From positions 2,728,001-2,792,000 of the forward strand of contig JAQOTA010000054.1 in assembly GCA_029532415.1 (NCBI GenBank): a stretch of 64,000 nt of DNA. The letters run 5' to 3'. Position 1 is the first letter of the stretch; the number at the start of each line of letters is the position of its first letter. The notes under the pieces were generated by a model. The model was not told the origin of the DNA and searched no databases. It saw only the letters and a list, made by a program, of their open reading frames with translations. Positions 12,080 through 23,462 of this stretch are shown in pieces. The translations under genes and the position numbers were made by a program. The stretch comes from Marasmius tenuissimus. Lineage: Eukaryota > Basidiomycota > Agaricomycetes > Agaricales > Marasmiaceae.

Positions 12080-12960
12080 ACAGCTCTACTACCTGCTATT
12101 TTCTCCAAACTGGGACTTTATAACAACAGCACCCATGGCCGAAGTCGACGACACACCTCCAGTGACGGTCTCCAATTTAGGTTTAAGTCCGCGTAGTTGG
12201 CTCCACTGGCACTAGTCACCACCATGCAACGAGTCAGTAAAGAGATAAACTTGGAGGGAAAAAAGAGAAATGGACCCTTTGATGGGTCAGTACATTGCAT
12301 TCCAATTTTCTCTCCTTCCTGTGATCGAGCGTAACATACGCCTTCATTCGAACGGATATACTTCGGATTTGTTCGCAAAAGAGTTCTCCAAAACTGGAAA
12401 AACTGGAATGAAGACTACCGAGCTAACGCGGGGAAGATCAGCACACGAACAAAGAAAGCATTCGATTGATTCTGAACGCACCGTGATAAACTCCCAGACA
12501 GAGCCCAGCTTGCCCGGTTCCCGGCATACTTCTCTGTATTTTCCTCATTCAACCCAGCGGCATCCCAGAACGATGGACTGAGATTGTACGCCAACCATTG
12601 TTTGGGATGAACAGTATGGATACTCACTCGAAACTCCTTCACCTGAGTCAGGATAGGCTTCCTTGTCTCCATCCACAACAAATCAGCGTAGTCCAAACGC
12701 AACAGCCCTATTGATCGCACACCGAGTTTCACCCTGGTACTATTGATCGTAGCCCTCCCTCGTCCTGGGATCGTCTCATTACGGGAGGTTCCTCGAACTC
12801 AGACTCGCATTTTTCTATATCCTACGCGTCATGCGATGCCCCCCGAATGGTCTCCCCACACGTCTTCAACCAGCCTTCCCAATGCACCATCCTCAATCCC
12901 CTACCCTCTCCCCATCAACCGCCACCCTATTCAAATGCCTCACGCCCGCTTTTTCTTTCT
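12080..12960 (-). pseudogene. Isocitrate lyase relic 1 (3' half)
   Basis: The minus strand matches the 3' half of the ICL1 gene at 25807-27728, including its intron positions and 3' end. Recognisable pieces are [40 protein letters not shown], then after a degenerate intron [16 protein letters not shown] on the matching strand, and SGANYAD. Upstream to about 12960 only diffuse nucleotide similarity remains. Multiple frameshifts, small deletions and loss of the whole N-terminal half, including the catalytic KKCGH region, make it non-functional. It is more diverged than relic 2 at 28250-29150. It retains intron-like sequence, which suggests a DNA-level duplication, not a retrocopy. Confidence 0.8.
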
Positions 12961-14159
12961 AGTGGCTTGTCCGTCAACATATCTACCCTCGGAAGAACCT
13001 TTCCTTCCCTTGTCCACTAGCCAATAGCCTTGGTTCCTTTGTTGGAATACAACATCTGCTTCGACTTCGGTGTACTACCCATACTCGTACAACACGAAAT
13101 ACTTTACCACCTCACTCGGCTGGATGGTCCCCCCCCCAAATACGCGTCGTGATCTCCTCAACGAAATTGATGGCGTCTACACGGGCCTTATGGCGACGGC
13201 GTCGATTCGAATTCCTCTAGGGACGTAGCGGGCTGGAGGGGCAGTGGGTATCAAAGGTGGAATCGAGGGGGGTCAGGGGTCAGGGTGATCGGCGTAGGCG
13301 TTGATAGAGGTGTTGATGATAATGCTGTCGCCGCGGGCATATGAAGGATGCTATATCTAGAGAGAAAGAAGAACAAGTGGTCATTTGTGTTTGATATAAT
13401 GATGTTGTTCTCTGGCATGATCAAATGAGGTTAGTCTCTTGTTTTTACTTTACAAGGGAAAACCCATGCATCCCAACCCTTTTCCTGGATACTCTTCCTC
13501 ATCGTCTGAATGCGTGGTTGCTGATTGAAAACTCGATAGTTCCCATCGCTTTTGATGCCTCATGCTGCCTCATCTACGCCTCTCTTCCGCTCTTTCGAGC
13601 TATCACGAAATTTGCCGACGTCAACAAGTACCTCCGTCCGTACTATTGAACGAAAACACGGGTATGCCGCACGTCCTCTGTCTTGGGGCATCCCGGACGC
13701 TTTGTAGCATTGGTAGTCACCACGTATTCTGACTGGGAAGGAGGTCCAGGTAGATCGGATTGCTATCTGCGGCGTTCTTGTTGGGCGATGGGGGTCCCGA
13801 GAGGACTGAACCGAGTGGATCTACGGCAAACCTGCAGGCACAAGCTGCAATGCCGTCTTAGATCTCCCGTCCTTCAGTTGTCGTACTAGCACCTTCTGTG
13901 CGGTAAATTGGGCCTCTCAAAGAGGTCTATTTCGCCGACGACTGCATGCGGATACTCCACCTCCTGTCCGCTAAGACACCAGCATGATGCATGTGAGCCG
14001 AACGCCAGTCTTGTCGCTCGTTCTGCTGGTGGCAAGCGCCGGACTCGAATTTAACCCGGACAAGAGCACCATTGATCCCATATAAATAGTGCCTATTGTT
14101 TTTATCCACTCTGCCAGACCTACCCTTGTTCACGTCCTTGCACTATACACATCGTCAAC
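12961..14159. other. No supported gene; ends in the LRAT-like gene promoter
   Basis: Unassigned sequence. The frames at 13425-13649 and 13683-13889 have no recognisable features. The last 80 bases form a plausible core promoter for the gene that starts at 14160. Confidence 0.5.
14081..14088 (+). promoter_or_regulatory. Candidate TATA box of the LRAT-like gene
   Basis: TATAAATA lies 72-79 bp before the start codon at 14160, a usual spacing for a TATA box plus short 5' UTR in fungi. Assigned by motif and position only. Confidence 0.5.
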
Positions 14160-15072
14160 ATGGACTTCTTGATCCTTCCGCTTGCTCGTGTTATCGCCCA
14201 ACAAGTCACTCAGCCTGGACCTGTGTCCATCCCTAAGCCGTGAGCCATAGCTTCCTTGTGTCGTAATATCCGCAACTGATTTGGCAACAGAGTACTCCCA
14301 AACCCGTTGGATGTCGCCGTGGAGATGCTCGACCAGCTCGGCAAAGGTCTTTCTTTCTTCACAGAGAACGACGTGGTGCCACAGGCATTGCCCTCATTTG
14401 AAGATCCACAGCGATCCGTTGCCATCGCCTGTCATCCTGCCGGAGTCGGTCTCGGCGATATAGTGAAGGAGGATATTGAGAAGATGGAGAAGGCGGCGGG
14501 TCAAACTATTCTCGACCCCACATATCACTGGGCGGTCGTTGTCGGTGATTACTACCACGAGCTCAACCCAAAAGGCATTTCAGGAAATTTCGAAATTCAG
14601 AATGGATACCAAAACGGCAAAATGTCGGACGGGAAGGTGTGGTCCCATCAGATGGAGGTCGGATACACCAAGTACAACGACGCTGCTATTGTCGCTGCCG
14701 GTACGTTCCCTCCGCCTCGACTCCCCACCCCTTCTTTTTTTTCTTTTCTGCCGCTGTACGAGATGTAAAGCTGAAATATTTCTTTCAATGGGTTGTATAG
14801 GCAGAGCAGCAATCGCTGCGATGCCTAAAACGTACAACCTTATCAGCAATAACTGTCAGACGTTTGTCGTTGGCTTGATACATATAATCAGTCCCGACAC
14901 GAACCTATTAGGGGTGGTTACGCTTGAAGCACTCGTCGACTACATGTTGAAGGAGTCGACGGATTCGAAAGAAGCAACCCAGAAGCAGATTGAACTGGTC
15001 AAGGCTCAGAACGTGCCCGCCGTCAATGCCGCAGCAGCGATGCAGGTCATCACACCCACGCAAACATTGTAG
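14160..15072 (+). CDS. LRAT/PPPDE-like permuted papain-fold protein
   Basis: Exons 14160-14239, 14291-14700 and 14801-15072 encode about 253 residues; the three GT-AG joins keep frame. The central strand pair reads DPTYHWAVVVGDYYHELN (His106 and His116) and is followed by TYNLISNNCQTFVVGLI with Asn181-Cys182. The order His, then Asn-Cys at the start of a helix, is characteristic of the permuted papain-like LRAT/PPPDE group (thiol hydrolases or acyltransferases). Which activity applies cannot be told. The N-terminus (MDFLILPLARVIAQQV) is mildly hydrophobic, but I would not call a signal peptide. The gene sits between the two PLP-MP blocks, whose PLP members show a similar motif order in an otherwise unrelated sequence; whether that proximity has meaning is unknown. 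Confidence 0.8.
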
Positions 15073-15351
15073 TCGTATATCTCGTTGGCCTGCTTCATCG
15101 AGAATAGTACTCGGTTCTGGATTATGCATTCTCATACTTTGGCTTGTTATGTGGAAGAAATCTTGGGATTAGTGACAGTTCTACTATTTTACTAGAGGGT
15201 TACAAGATTACAGATTATGTATGGATACGAAATTGATATCTTGGAAATGCTCAACAAAACCAAACGGGGTTGAGCTCGGTGGTAGGCTGCAGTCTAGTAC
15301 ACCTCGGAGGAGCCGGTCCTTCCTTCAATCGAATCTTGGGGGGACTTCCGT

Positions 15352-16902
15352 TCAAATACCGAAATGAGGAACAAAATCAGTCCACTCGACTTCCTGCAAC
15401 GCGGAGGCAGGAAGATCCGTCAGCTGCTTGGCCGCTAGCACAATCAACGCGATCCGTGCAGTTGCATAGGACAAGGCAAAGATCAAAACGAGGAGAAGCT
15501 TCAAAGGAACGGATCCTTTGCGGTCGTGCGCTCTAAGGCGAGTGATAATGTGCGCGATACCGACTACTAACGGCATGATGGTCATCGAGAGCGCGAATCC
15601 AGTCCAGAGGTGGTGGTCCTTTGAATGACCGGGAAAGTGGCGGTAATTGAGCATAATGGGAATGCAGTGAAACACGCCAAGTATGGCGGCGGTGGAGTAC
15701 GAGAAGGCGTAAGTGAGGGGGTGCTCCTTGATGGTAGTGGCTGAGAAGACGTTTCCACGTTCTGGCTGCGGGCGGGGAGCTGCGTCGGCACTTAAGGCGT
15801 AAGAGAACAATCGCGAAACAGCCAGGAATGGGATCACGAGGATCACAAACAACGCGTTTGAAGATCCGTAATCGTCCCGAATCCTGTCTGCAAATGCGTC
15901 AAGCATCCCAAGAGGTCTCGTTTCGGGAGCGGCGCCAATTGAGCTGGATTTTGACTCCCTTTCTTGATTCTGAGCCTCTGAGACCTGTTTGGGAGAGACA
16001 GGTTTCGACCTGTCCATGACGCGAACGAGGAATTGAGCTCCCGAGGGTTTGTGCCACCAAAATGAGTAGCTCACGAGGTTGAGTGTCGCAAACCCAAGTG
16101 TGAGGAACTCCAACTCCGTAATGGCCAGCCCGTCGCCCCCTCTCGCTATGCATTTTATGATAAACTGCAGTGTTTGGAATATTGTGACACTTTTAGCAAG
16201 GATATCCGAATGGCCGAGAGTCTGAATCTCGTCCTCGGTTACGTTTATCAACTTCTTGGCCACGCAATATTCAAGCAAGGACTGGAACGGTCACGATTAG
16301 TGTGCGATGTTGCGAGACGGCAGTATGAGATGCTCACCGAGTACCGGCTCATATTGTCGCCACGGGAGAGCTCTTCGAGTTTTCGATGCTGTTCCTCCCA
16401 ACCTTGCTCTTTCCTGTTGAAATGTTGGCAGAATCGATCATCCCAAAGATGAAAGAGGAATTTGCCCTCGGAGTCGTAAAATGCAAATCCGCCCATGAGA
16501 GCGAAGAATGCATGTGTCATCGTCCAATCGTGCTCTGTTAATGAGGTTATTATGACGCCAATTGTGTAAAGGGACTTTGCACGACGTACTTTGGTATTCC
16601 TTTGCCATCTTCCGAGCGGCGAACCATTGGCGAATTGACCAGAGAACGATGAGTTCCGGTGCAATGAGTGCAACGAAAAAGATCTTCGTCTGGTCCCATA
16701 TCACCATAGTCCAATGACCTGATCGAGGTACGCTAGGGACGTTGGGGTGAATGGATGTCCAGGTACAAAGGATTATCACCGACAAGCAGGTCCAGATGAT
16801 ATCCTTCGTAGAACGACCTTCTTGGCATAAGAAAGGTGCTGGGGCTGAAGAGTTTGGACCAAGTTGTCGATAAGAGAGACTAGCCAGAAGGAGTGTCGAC
16901 AT
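15352..16902 (-). CDS. MP family multi-pass membrane protein, copy 2
   Basis: About 479 residues from exons 16902-16590, 16534-16338 and 16281-15352, all in frame with GT-AG introns of 55-56 bp. It is the closest relative of copy 1, sharing SALSADA-type, ERGNVFSATTIKE and GVFHCIPIMLNYRHFPGHSK segments and the same C-terminus ending VEWTDFVPHFGI. Exon 1 holds the PNVPSVPRSGHW motif and APELIVLWSIRQWFAARK; exon 2 holds ALMGGFAFYDSEGKFLFHLW. It is preceded on the same strand by PLP copy C, the second occurrence of the PLP-MP order. Function unknown; membrane location inferred from about seven hydrophobic segments. Confidence 0.85.
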
Positions 16903-18288
16903 TCTTGGCCGATGGTCGTAGATCTGAGAGTATGCAACATCGGTTTAAGTACAATCAACGGCCCCGATAGTTGAACGTTGAACGTTGAAGCCTCGAGGTG
17001 TCATGGATCGATCACATTCACGAACCCCAATTGAACATCGGCTCAAGCAACGGCAACTTTACGGACAGCTCCCCACCCGCCGATGGCCCGATATATTAAC
17101 GTCCGTCTACGAAAAAAGCATCACATACCAGCACTGCGATCGTGTTCAATCAATCTTATTCAACCATTGGCATCTAAACTGAAGAGCTTCCTGGCGTAGC
17201 ACTGCGGTGGGCCTGCTGTGAAGGTTGACTTGGATGAATTCAATTAGAGACGGTGATTTAGTCTGTGTAAAGCCGCTGTTCCCCCAAAGTGATACTCCAG
17301 TTCCCTGTATGGGTTTCTACTGCGTCACAGCACCAGTCCACTCAAGCATCGCCTGACTTTCGCCGCGGTGCGTGTGAGTTATACGCAGTCATACACACCA
17401 CAGTTGATATGTGAGGAGTAAGATTCCGTGATCCCATCGAGTGAATGTCTTTAGATGTAGATCTAGTGGATCTTTTATCCTGCCAGTGCCACCGCGATAG
17501 CCGATGGCTAGTCTCCCCTAGGCAACACCTCGACCACGCTGCGGGCACTCACAGGGTATCGAGTATCACGATTCACAGATTGCAGGAGCGCTGCATGATC
17601 ATCATGTTCAGTAGTACCCCCCACGCCACGAGCGAAATACACTTACCTGGACTGGACAGGCCATAACTATCTTGCAACACTTGGCCATTGGTCTTTAAGG
17701 CTACGATTTTGGCTTGAAGAGTTGAAAAGGCCGGTCTGGGGTCGGGAAGTTCTGGTTGAGTCACGAGTGGGACGGCCGTCGCCATCTCATTCAACCCTGA
17801 CGCATATCTTTTGACTCACTGATGTCGGGCTTCGAAAATTCTCGATAAGCGCTTATAAGCGGGCCCCGGTGGTCCTCTACAACCCTCGACCAGGTTCTAA
17901 TTGTACAGAAGAACGATTCTTCTTCGAAAGAATGGAGAAGGGCCACTCGAGGTTGTCGCCTTGGCACTTTCAAATTTCACGTGAACTGTGAAAGGCCTGG
18001 CGCGCCTTGACAAAGCCGCAGCGTTCGTCGTTTCTCGGTCTTCCTGAAGTTGAACAGTTGGACTTTTCTAACCTTTTCGAACCCGAATCAAAGCCATGGG
18101 GTATGGGACAAAGATCAGCCTCAAGTAGAAGAAACGCAAAAATGTGTATCCGTACGGACATCACTCCAATATGTCGTTGGTTGTTTGAACTTACAATACT
18201 GATGAAACCCCGGTCGTCTAGTATCATACAGAAACCAGATATACTTACGGTACTAGCTTCGAACGAGCAGTGCCTCGGACTTGCTTGT
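16903..18288. repeat. Duplicated spacer between PLP and MP genes, block 2
   Basis: Homologous to the spacer at 2426-3550 by ordered short matches. It contains a possible small minus-strand gene (17794-17508, listed separately). Between 17795 and 18288 nothing else is supported; a CTTATAAG motif near 17855 could serve the small gene as a TATA box. Confidence 0.55.
17508..17794 (-). CDS. Possible small hypothetical protein, two exons
   Basis: Candidate of about 76 residues: exon 1 17794-17647, a 56-bp intron with GTAAGT donor, and exon 2 17590-17508. The peptide begins MNEMATAVPLVTQPELPDP and contains a LQAKIVALKTNGQVLQDSYG segment that looks amphipathic. Support comes from the consistent splice sites and from the related but decayed exon at about 3090-3180 in the other block, which keeps the donor GTAAGTGT and an EIVAL-like stretch. 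I do not recognise the family. It could equally be an upstream exon of a larger unrecognised gene or a non-coding transcript. Confidence 0.35.
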
Positions 18289-20298
18289 TCATGTAACACG
18301 TGGTAGAGTTGGTGGTCGCTGCAAAATCCTGTCAGGATCGAAGTTTTCTTCCGCAAGTTCGGCGTAGATCTCGGCCATAGTGGCCTGAGGCTGCGCAATA
18401 TCGGTTCTACCGAGTTTCGCCTTCTTCGCCAGCTGCTCCATGTATTCCTGAAATACTAAACCCGTCATAGGGCCCTCCTCAGCCCAGAGTGGCATCGTCT
18501 GAAAACCAGATGTTCGTCGGCAGCACCGGGAAAAAAATTGTGGGCGACATACCGACTTCAACCCAATCGTATCAAAAACTCTCCTGGGCCTGCGAACCTG
18601 AATCGTGGGCTGCCTTTTCTCGTCTCTTAGCTCGTCAAGCACAACGTTGACACTAGTGTCGAGGACTTTGTCCACGACGATGCCAAGTGCACTCAGCGCC
18701 TTTGTTCTTGCACCTTCGCGAGCGTCCTTCCAACACCCATCCCACATGTTCCATACTGCATTCCACATATCATCCCTAACTCCACTAACAGCATGCTTTG
18801 GACGCAGCATGGGTCTAGTTTCCTCAAGAGTCTTTTTCGCAGACTGTAGGGCGCCGTCTTGTGCGCTATCCCAAGCCAAATCAAACATCCCCTCGTTCAA
18901 CAACTCCAACTGTTTGGACGGGTTACCACAAGCATCCTCTTGAGCTTTCATCTTGATCCTGTCCACTTCCACACCTGCTGCATTCTCCAATACCTTCTTC
19001 AAACCACCATGCAAAGCGGCCGTCAGCACATCATAAAGTTGTGTAGTTCTGGTTCCCGCGAGTCGGGACCAGAAACTTCTGGGGGCATTCATCTGCCCTG
19101 CACCAAAGTTCGCCGAGTCGCCGATAGCGGTTAAGACAGCCGGCCACAGCTTCTCTATCAACGTCTTCTTAACTTCATCTCGAATGATCTGCTTGGCGCC
19201 ATTATCGATATACAAACGGCCGCGTGAAGCTTGTGGAATGTCGATACAAAGCAGGGCTTGCTCGTATACATCAGGAGCCGCGTCAGCGACCACCTTTTTT
19301 ATCTGATCGAGAAACCTTTCCCGTAGACTCGATGCGAGTTTCGGGTTCAGCGCCAATTTGCTGAGCGTCTCGAGGAACCCTTCTGGTAGTGCCCAAACCG
19401 TCCGATTGACGTAACTCATCCCTTTTCTGATCTTCTCTCCGTTACATCCCTGCTGCTGTTCTCTGAAGGCGGCGAGAGCTGCAAGGACCAAGTCTCGAAG
19501 CGTGCGGACCCCAACTTCTACGACAGACTCTGCGAGGGGGGGTAGGTGGTCTTTATGGAAGCGTTTTATCAACGACTCTTGGGAGGGGACCTCGACGTAC
19601 AGGAGGCCTCGTACGGCGACCGTCAAGATTGTCCACGAATAAAAGAAGCAGTTGTAGTGGAGGAGGTCGTATGTCTGTGCTTGTGGATGCTTCGATATCT
19701 GATAACACGCCAAAAGTACGTTCAGCAAGTCGACTTCACAGTCTCCTTTCTCCAGCTGGATCTCGATCTCGAGGTGATTGACCTTCGCCATTTTCTTCAA
19801 CTTGGCATCCTTGACAGCGACCAACATCTCGTCCGTAGATGGAACGCCTCTGACATTCCTGACGGATATACCGGAGAGTATCGAAGGATCTCCCTGTTCA
19901 GCGGCGCTCCTATCCACTTGATGCACAGTGCCATCCGCCATATGTAATAGCACGTAACGGTGGGTGATCGTTTCCAAATACCTGCTGCTGCTCCAGACCT
20001 GAATTTTCTTGATCTTGGTGGGATCCTTGCCATGGTAATCGTCGCGAGATTCACGAAGGCTTTGGTACCAACGGTAAATTCTGCCCTCAAGAGGATTGTG
20101 GCCCCAGTCGAGTGATCCGAATCCAAGGTCAAAGGACTCGTTTGCAGACTGAGGAAGTTCCCGAGGACGTGTTGGGCTATTGAATACATGCTAATGAGAT
20201 AGAACGATTGAGGGGCTCACATTGGTCGAGGTGGTTGCCGAATATTCTTTTTTAATGGAGGAATTCGACACGTCGTCAGCTTGGGGGAGCAGTTCCAT
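18289..20298 (-). CDS. PLP family protein, copy C, predicted permuted papain-like fold
   Basis: Exons 20298-20221, 20148-18553 and 18498-18289 give about 627 residues. The first intron is 72 bp (69 in copy B); the last is 54 bp and leaves the frame open if retained. Key motifs are THRYVLLHMADGTVHQVDR and, after about 90 residues, YDLLHYNCFFYSWTI with the Asn-Cys pair. The helical remainder has AALHGGLKKVL and EGMFDLAWDSAQDGAL segments like the other copies, and the last exon has KKAKLGR followed by ATMAEIYAEL. The start codon was chosen by matching the first-exon layout of copy B. It is followed on the same strand by MP copy 2. A thiol enzyme or a catalytically dead binding domain are both possible. 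Confidence 0.8.
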
Positions 20299-21904
20299 CA
20301 ATGGCGTTGTTTCTGTCGTCTGTCAGGGAAAATGCTCAGAATCGCGGATTTCAACTTTGAGAAACACTGACAGTTGTTCAGACTCAATCGAATCAGGGGA
20401 CTGTGGAGGTTTGAAGCTTCAAGCTTCGAGGGGTGGCACTTTTCTAGGTATGGACTGTCACTGGTTGCGCATTTTTACCAAGGTCCCCACGTTCAAGTTG
20501 ATTACCGAGTTCGAAAGGGCGCGGTCGAGTTCTGCTGGATTCGGTCTCAGGATCGTTCATCTACTCGTTGCCGCCCATGAACTTCCGGAAAACAAACCAG
20601 GTGTGAAACGTAAGTGAGACGCCCATTGAGTGAATGAGAATCGACTATGAATGGAAGATTTAGAGTTCGATGTGGTGCGGGAAGACAACTAAGTGTGATT
20701 TAGGGGGGTGCTCCCATCGCTGCGTGTTGAGCGGACATTGCGTTTTTCCGACTGTGTGACTCACGGTGAGGATGCTACTTCGTCCAAGCAGGTGATCTCA
20801 ATGATAGGGTTGCTCTGCCTCATCGTTGGTTCTGACAGAGAGGCTTTTAGAAGAAAAGCTGATACAACACCACATTGGTAGTATCTTGCCAAAAACTCGG
20901 CACCCATTGTATTCCTCTCCGAGTCTGTTGAACCCGAGAGCCTGAAAAACAATAGAGGGACCTCCATTCGAGGCCTTGAGGTGGCATACGATGTGTTGTG
21001 AGGGCAGCGCAGTACCCCTTTATCGTGGCAAAGCAGCGCCGGATCGGGAGGTACTGATACTTCGAACGGCGGAGGTTTGTGAGGACCGATATCCACTACT
21101 TGGAGTTGGTGCACCACAGGCCCTCTCAATCTCCACCTCTTCGTCGAGGCCGCGAGGTGGCACGTATGTGTTCCATGGCTACTGTAGTTGGAGCGCCAAT
21201 TCAAGAGGTAAGGAAAACCTTCCAGAGCGCCATGATACAATATGTCTCGCATACTGTTGTATCACTGAACAGCAACGTCGGACCTTGGTTGTCCGGTGCG
21301 GGAGAGTGGCGCAAGAATGAAACAACCAATGCTTCGAAAGTGGATCAATGAGAAGACTGGACACGAGGCACAACGGAGGCTTAGCTTAGAGTCCGACGTA
21401 GAAAGCGGCTTCGATTTGCTGTGGTCGTCACCGAGCTATACATAGGTACCATGATGAAGGGAGAAAGTGCGATGCAGGATCTGCGTAGAACCCTTATGAT
21501 CGTTCTTGATCTCTCGGAATCCCAAGCCACAAAGCACTTGAACTACCTGCAAAACCGATGCTCGCAACACTCCAAAGATTCGGCATGTTAGGGGCGTGAA
21601 TGTGGGAGACCGAAGTGGAGGAGCCGCGCAGGGGGTAACGAGTGACCTATGCTGTCTCCTCAATGTCTGGATAGAACGATAAATGAACTTCATTTCAAAG
21701 CATAGACAAGCGCTCGGACGAAATAGCTATCGGCATACCGCGATGACTGGTCTGCTCAGCGGCTGCAAAAAGTAGAGAGAAGCGATATGATGGTACACAC
21801 AGGTCGAGGACCTGGCTTGCACACATTGTCTCGCGGCAGATAAATTCGAGGAAGCCCCCCTTGCGCCTGCTCTTGGTCCCTTTGACAACGCTCCCCGCCG
21901 CCAA
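20299..21904. other. No supported gene
   Basis: Unassigned sequence between PLP copy C and the broken MP copy 3. Frames of 70-160 codons on both strands (for example 20761-21252 minus) carry no motif I recognise, no paralog in the window and no consistent exon structure. Confidence 0.5.
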
Positions 21905-22479
21905 GACTCACGGGAGCTGAGCAAGATATGGCAGTTTGTGCTTTTGTTTACTCCAGCCCATCCCAACCTCGCTCGTCCCAGCCTCGACCTTCGTCCTTGA
22001 AGTGTTCACAGAATTGATCATCCCCAAGGTGAAAGAGAGAATTTCCGTCAGAGTCGTAAACTGCGAATCCGCCCATGAGAGCAAAAGATACGTGGGTCCT
22101 CGTCCAGCCATACTCTGAAGATAGCTTAAACTTGATACCGAAGACATGGAGAGGTTTAGTGCAACGAACCTTGATATCCCTTTGCCATCTTTCGGGCGGC
22201 AAACCATTGACGGATGGACCATAGGACGATGAGCTCGGGCGCAATAAGAGCAACGAAGAAGATCTTCGCCTTGTCCCAATACTCCAGAGCCCAATGACTC
22301 GAACGAGGTATGCTGGGGACGTTGGGGCGTAGAGATGTCCAGATACAAAGAGCTATCATTGAGAGGCAGCTCAAACAAGTGTCCATCGTAGTGCGAGTTT
22401 CTTGACCCGAAAGGGGTGCTGGAGCCGTGGACCCTGAATCCAGTTGTCGGTAAGCGAGGCTACCGAGAAGGATTATCAT
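21905..22479 (-). pseudogene. MP family copy 3, truncated after exon 2
   Basis: Exon 1 (22479-22170) is intact and typical: APAPLSGQE, RPNVPSIPRSSHWALEYWD and ALIAPELIVLWSIRQWFAARK. Exon 2 starts at 22114 with EYGWTRTH and ALMGGFAVYDSDGNSLFHLG, then runs into a stop at 21948; the expected SKQ-K continuation is in another frame, so a frameshift has occurred. Similarity ends near 21905 at a GTGAGT donor, and the whole third exon, which encodes most membrane segments, is absent. Only a fragment could be made. It lies head to head with ALG7. Confidence 0.85.
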
Positions 22480-23462
22480 TTGTGCTAGGTATCGGTTGTA
22501 TTTCTAAGACAACGTAAAACAGAGAGGTCAGTTCAAGTGGTTTCAAAAGACACGACAGCCATACCTTTAATCGGTCTGCAACGGAAATGTCTCCTACTTG
22601 AGAGGCTTAACAGGGAATAGGCCATAGTGAGTTTGGTGAATACGGGGCAGCGGGTAGCCTCGCGAACAGGTCTTTACAGCCATTGACAACTGTCGACATT
22701 CCTGGAAGCTTTTCGATTGCCGGGTCTAAGTAGTGCATTTGTTTCGTTTCCAGATACGATGTGGCTTGCTCCGCAGGAATGTGCCTCCTCCATGATTCGA
22801 ACCTATAAGTGTGTTCCGGGACCCCCGAGGTTTACAGCAGATTTGCAGGGTGCTCGTGAGTATACAACAAGGTTCGAAATTCTTTTGCATCTTAGACTTG
22901 CTTTCGGAACTTGAGATGTGACTGGTAATATATCAGGAGTTATATTTTTCTTTGCGGTTCAAACAGCAACCGGCTGGATCATGGTGGCGTCCAGCAGCGT
23001 AGAAATTGTTAATGAGTGAGCCCAGGCGACATCCTCCGTAATGCGAGCTTCTGGAAACTAATCTAGCAGAATTTTAAGAGAGAATAAGATAATGAGCTCT
23101 ATAGAGTATCAAGTACTGCGAGTGACCGTGATCGTACCTGCGACTTGTAAACACTGCGCTGGGATTCCCTAAACCCTTAGTCTAATCTTCGGACTCGAAT
23201 CGATCCAGTCCCTCAGTATCCCCATCCGTCTCAGTTGATTGCACGATCCCGAGGAGGTGTATGAATAGCTCGAGCCCGTCTTAGAACGAGTGGCGACGTT
23301 CTGGTGATGGAGGTTGTGGTTCAACTTGGCGCTGGGAAAATCGGCGCCTACAAGGCTGAGTCGCGTGGCAACCCGGCCCGAAGTCCGGACTCGTGTCATG
23401 TCGTGTCTAAATTTCGATTGAACAACGACCACATTCTCCTCCTCCTCCTCCTCGATGCCAAC
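22480..23462. other. Divergent intergenic region between MP copy 3 and ALG7
   Basis: No gene is supported. The last about 200 bases are the ALG7 upstream region, and related sequence is present at the 5' ends of both ALG7 relics (up to about 33060 and 37640 on the minus strand), so the duplications took the promoter along. A (CTC)n run of about 20 bp precedes the start codon. Confidence 0.55.

Noticed and set aside
20761..21252. 163-codon minus-strand open frame
   Set aside because: No family features; the region shows no conservation with other copies in the window.
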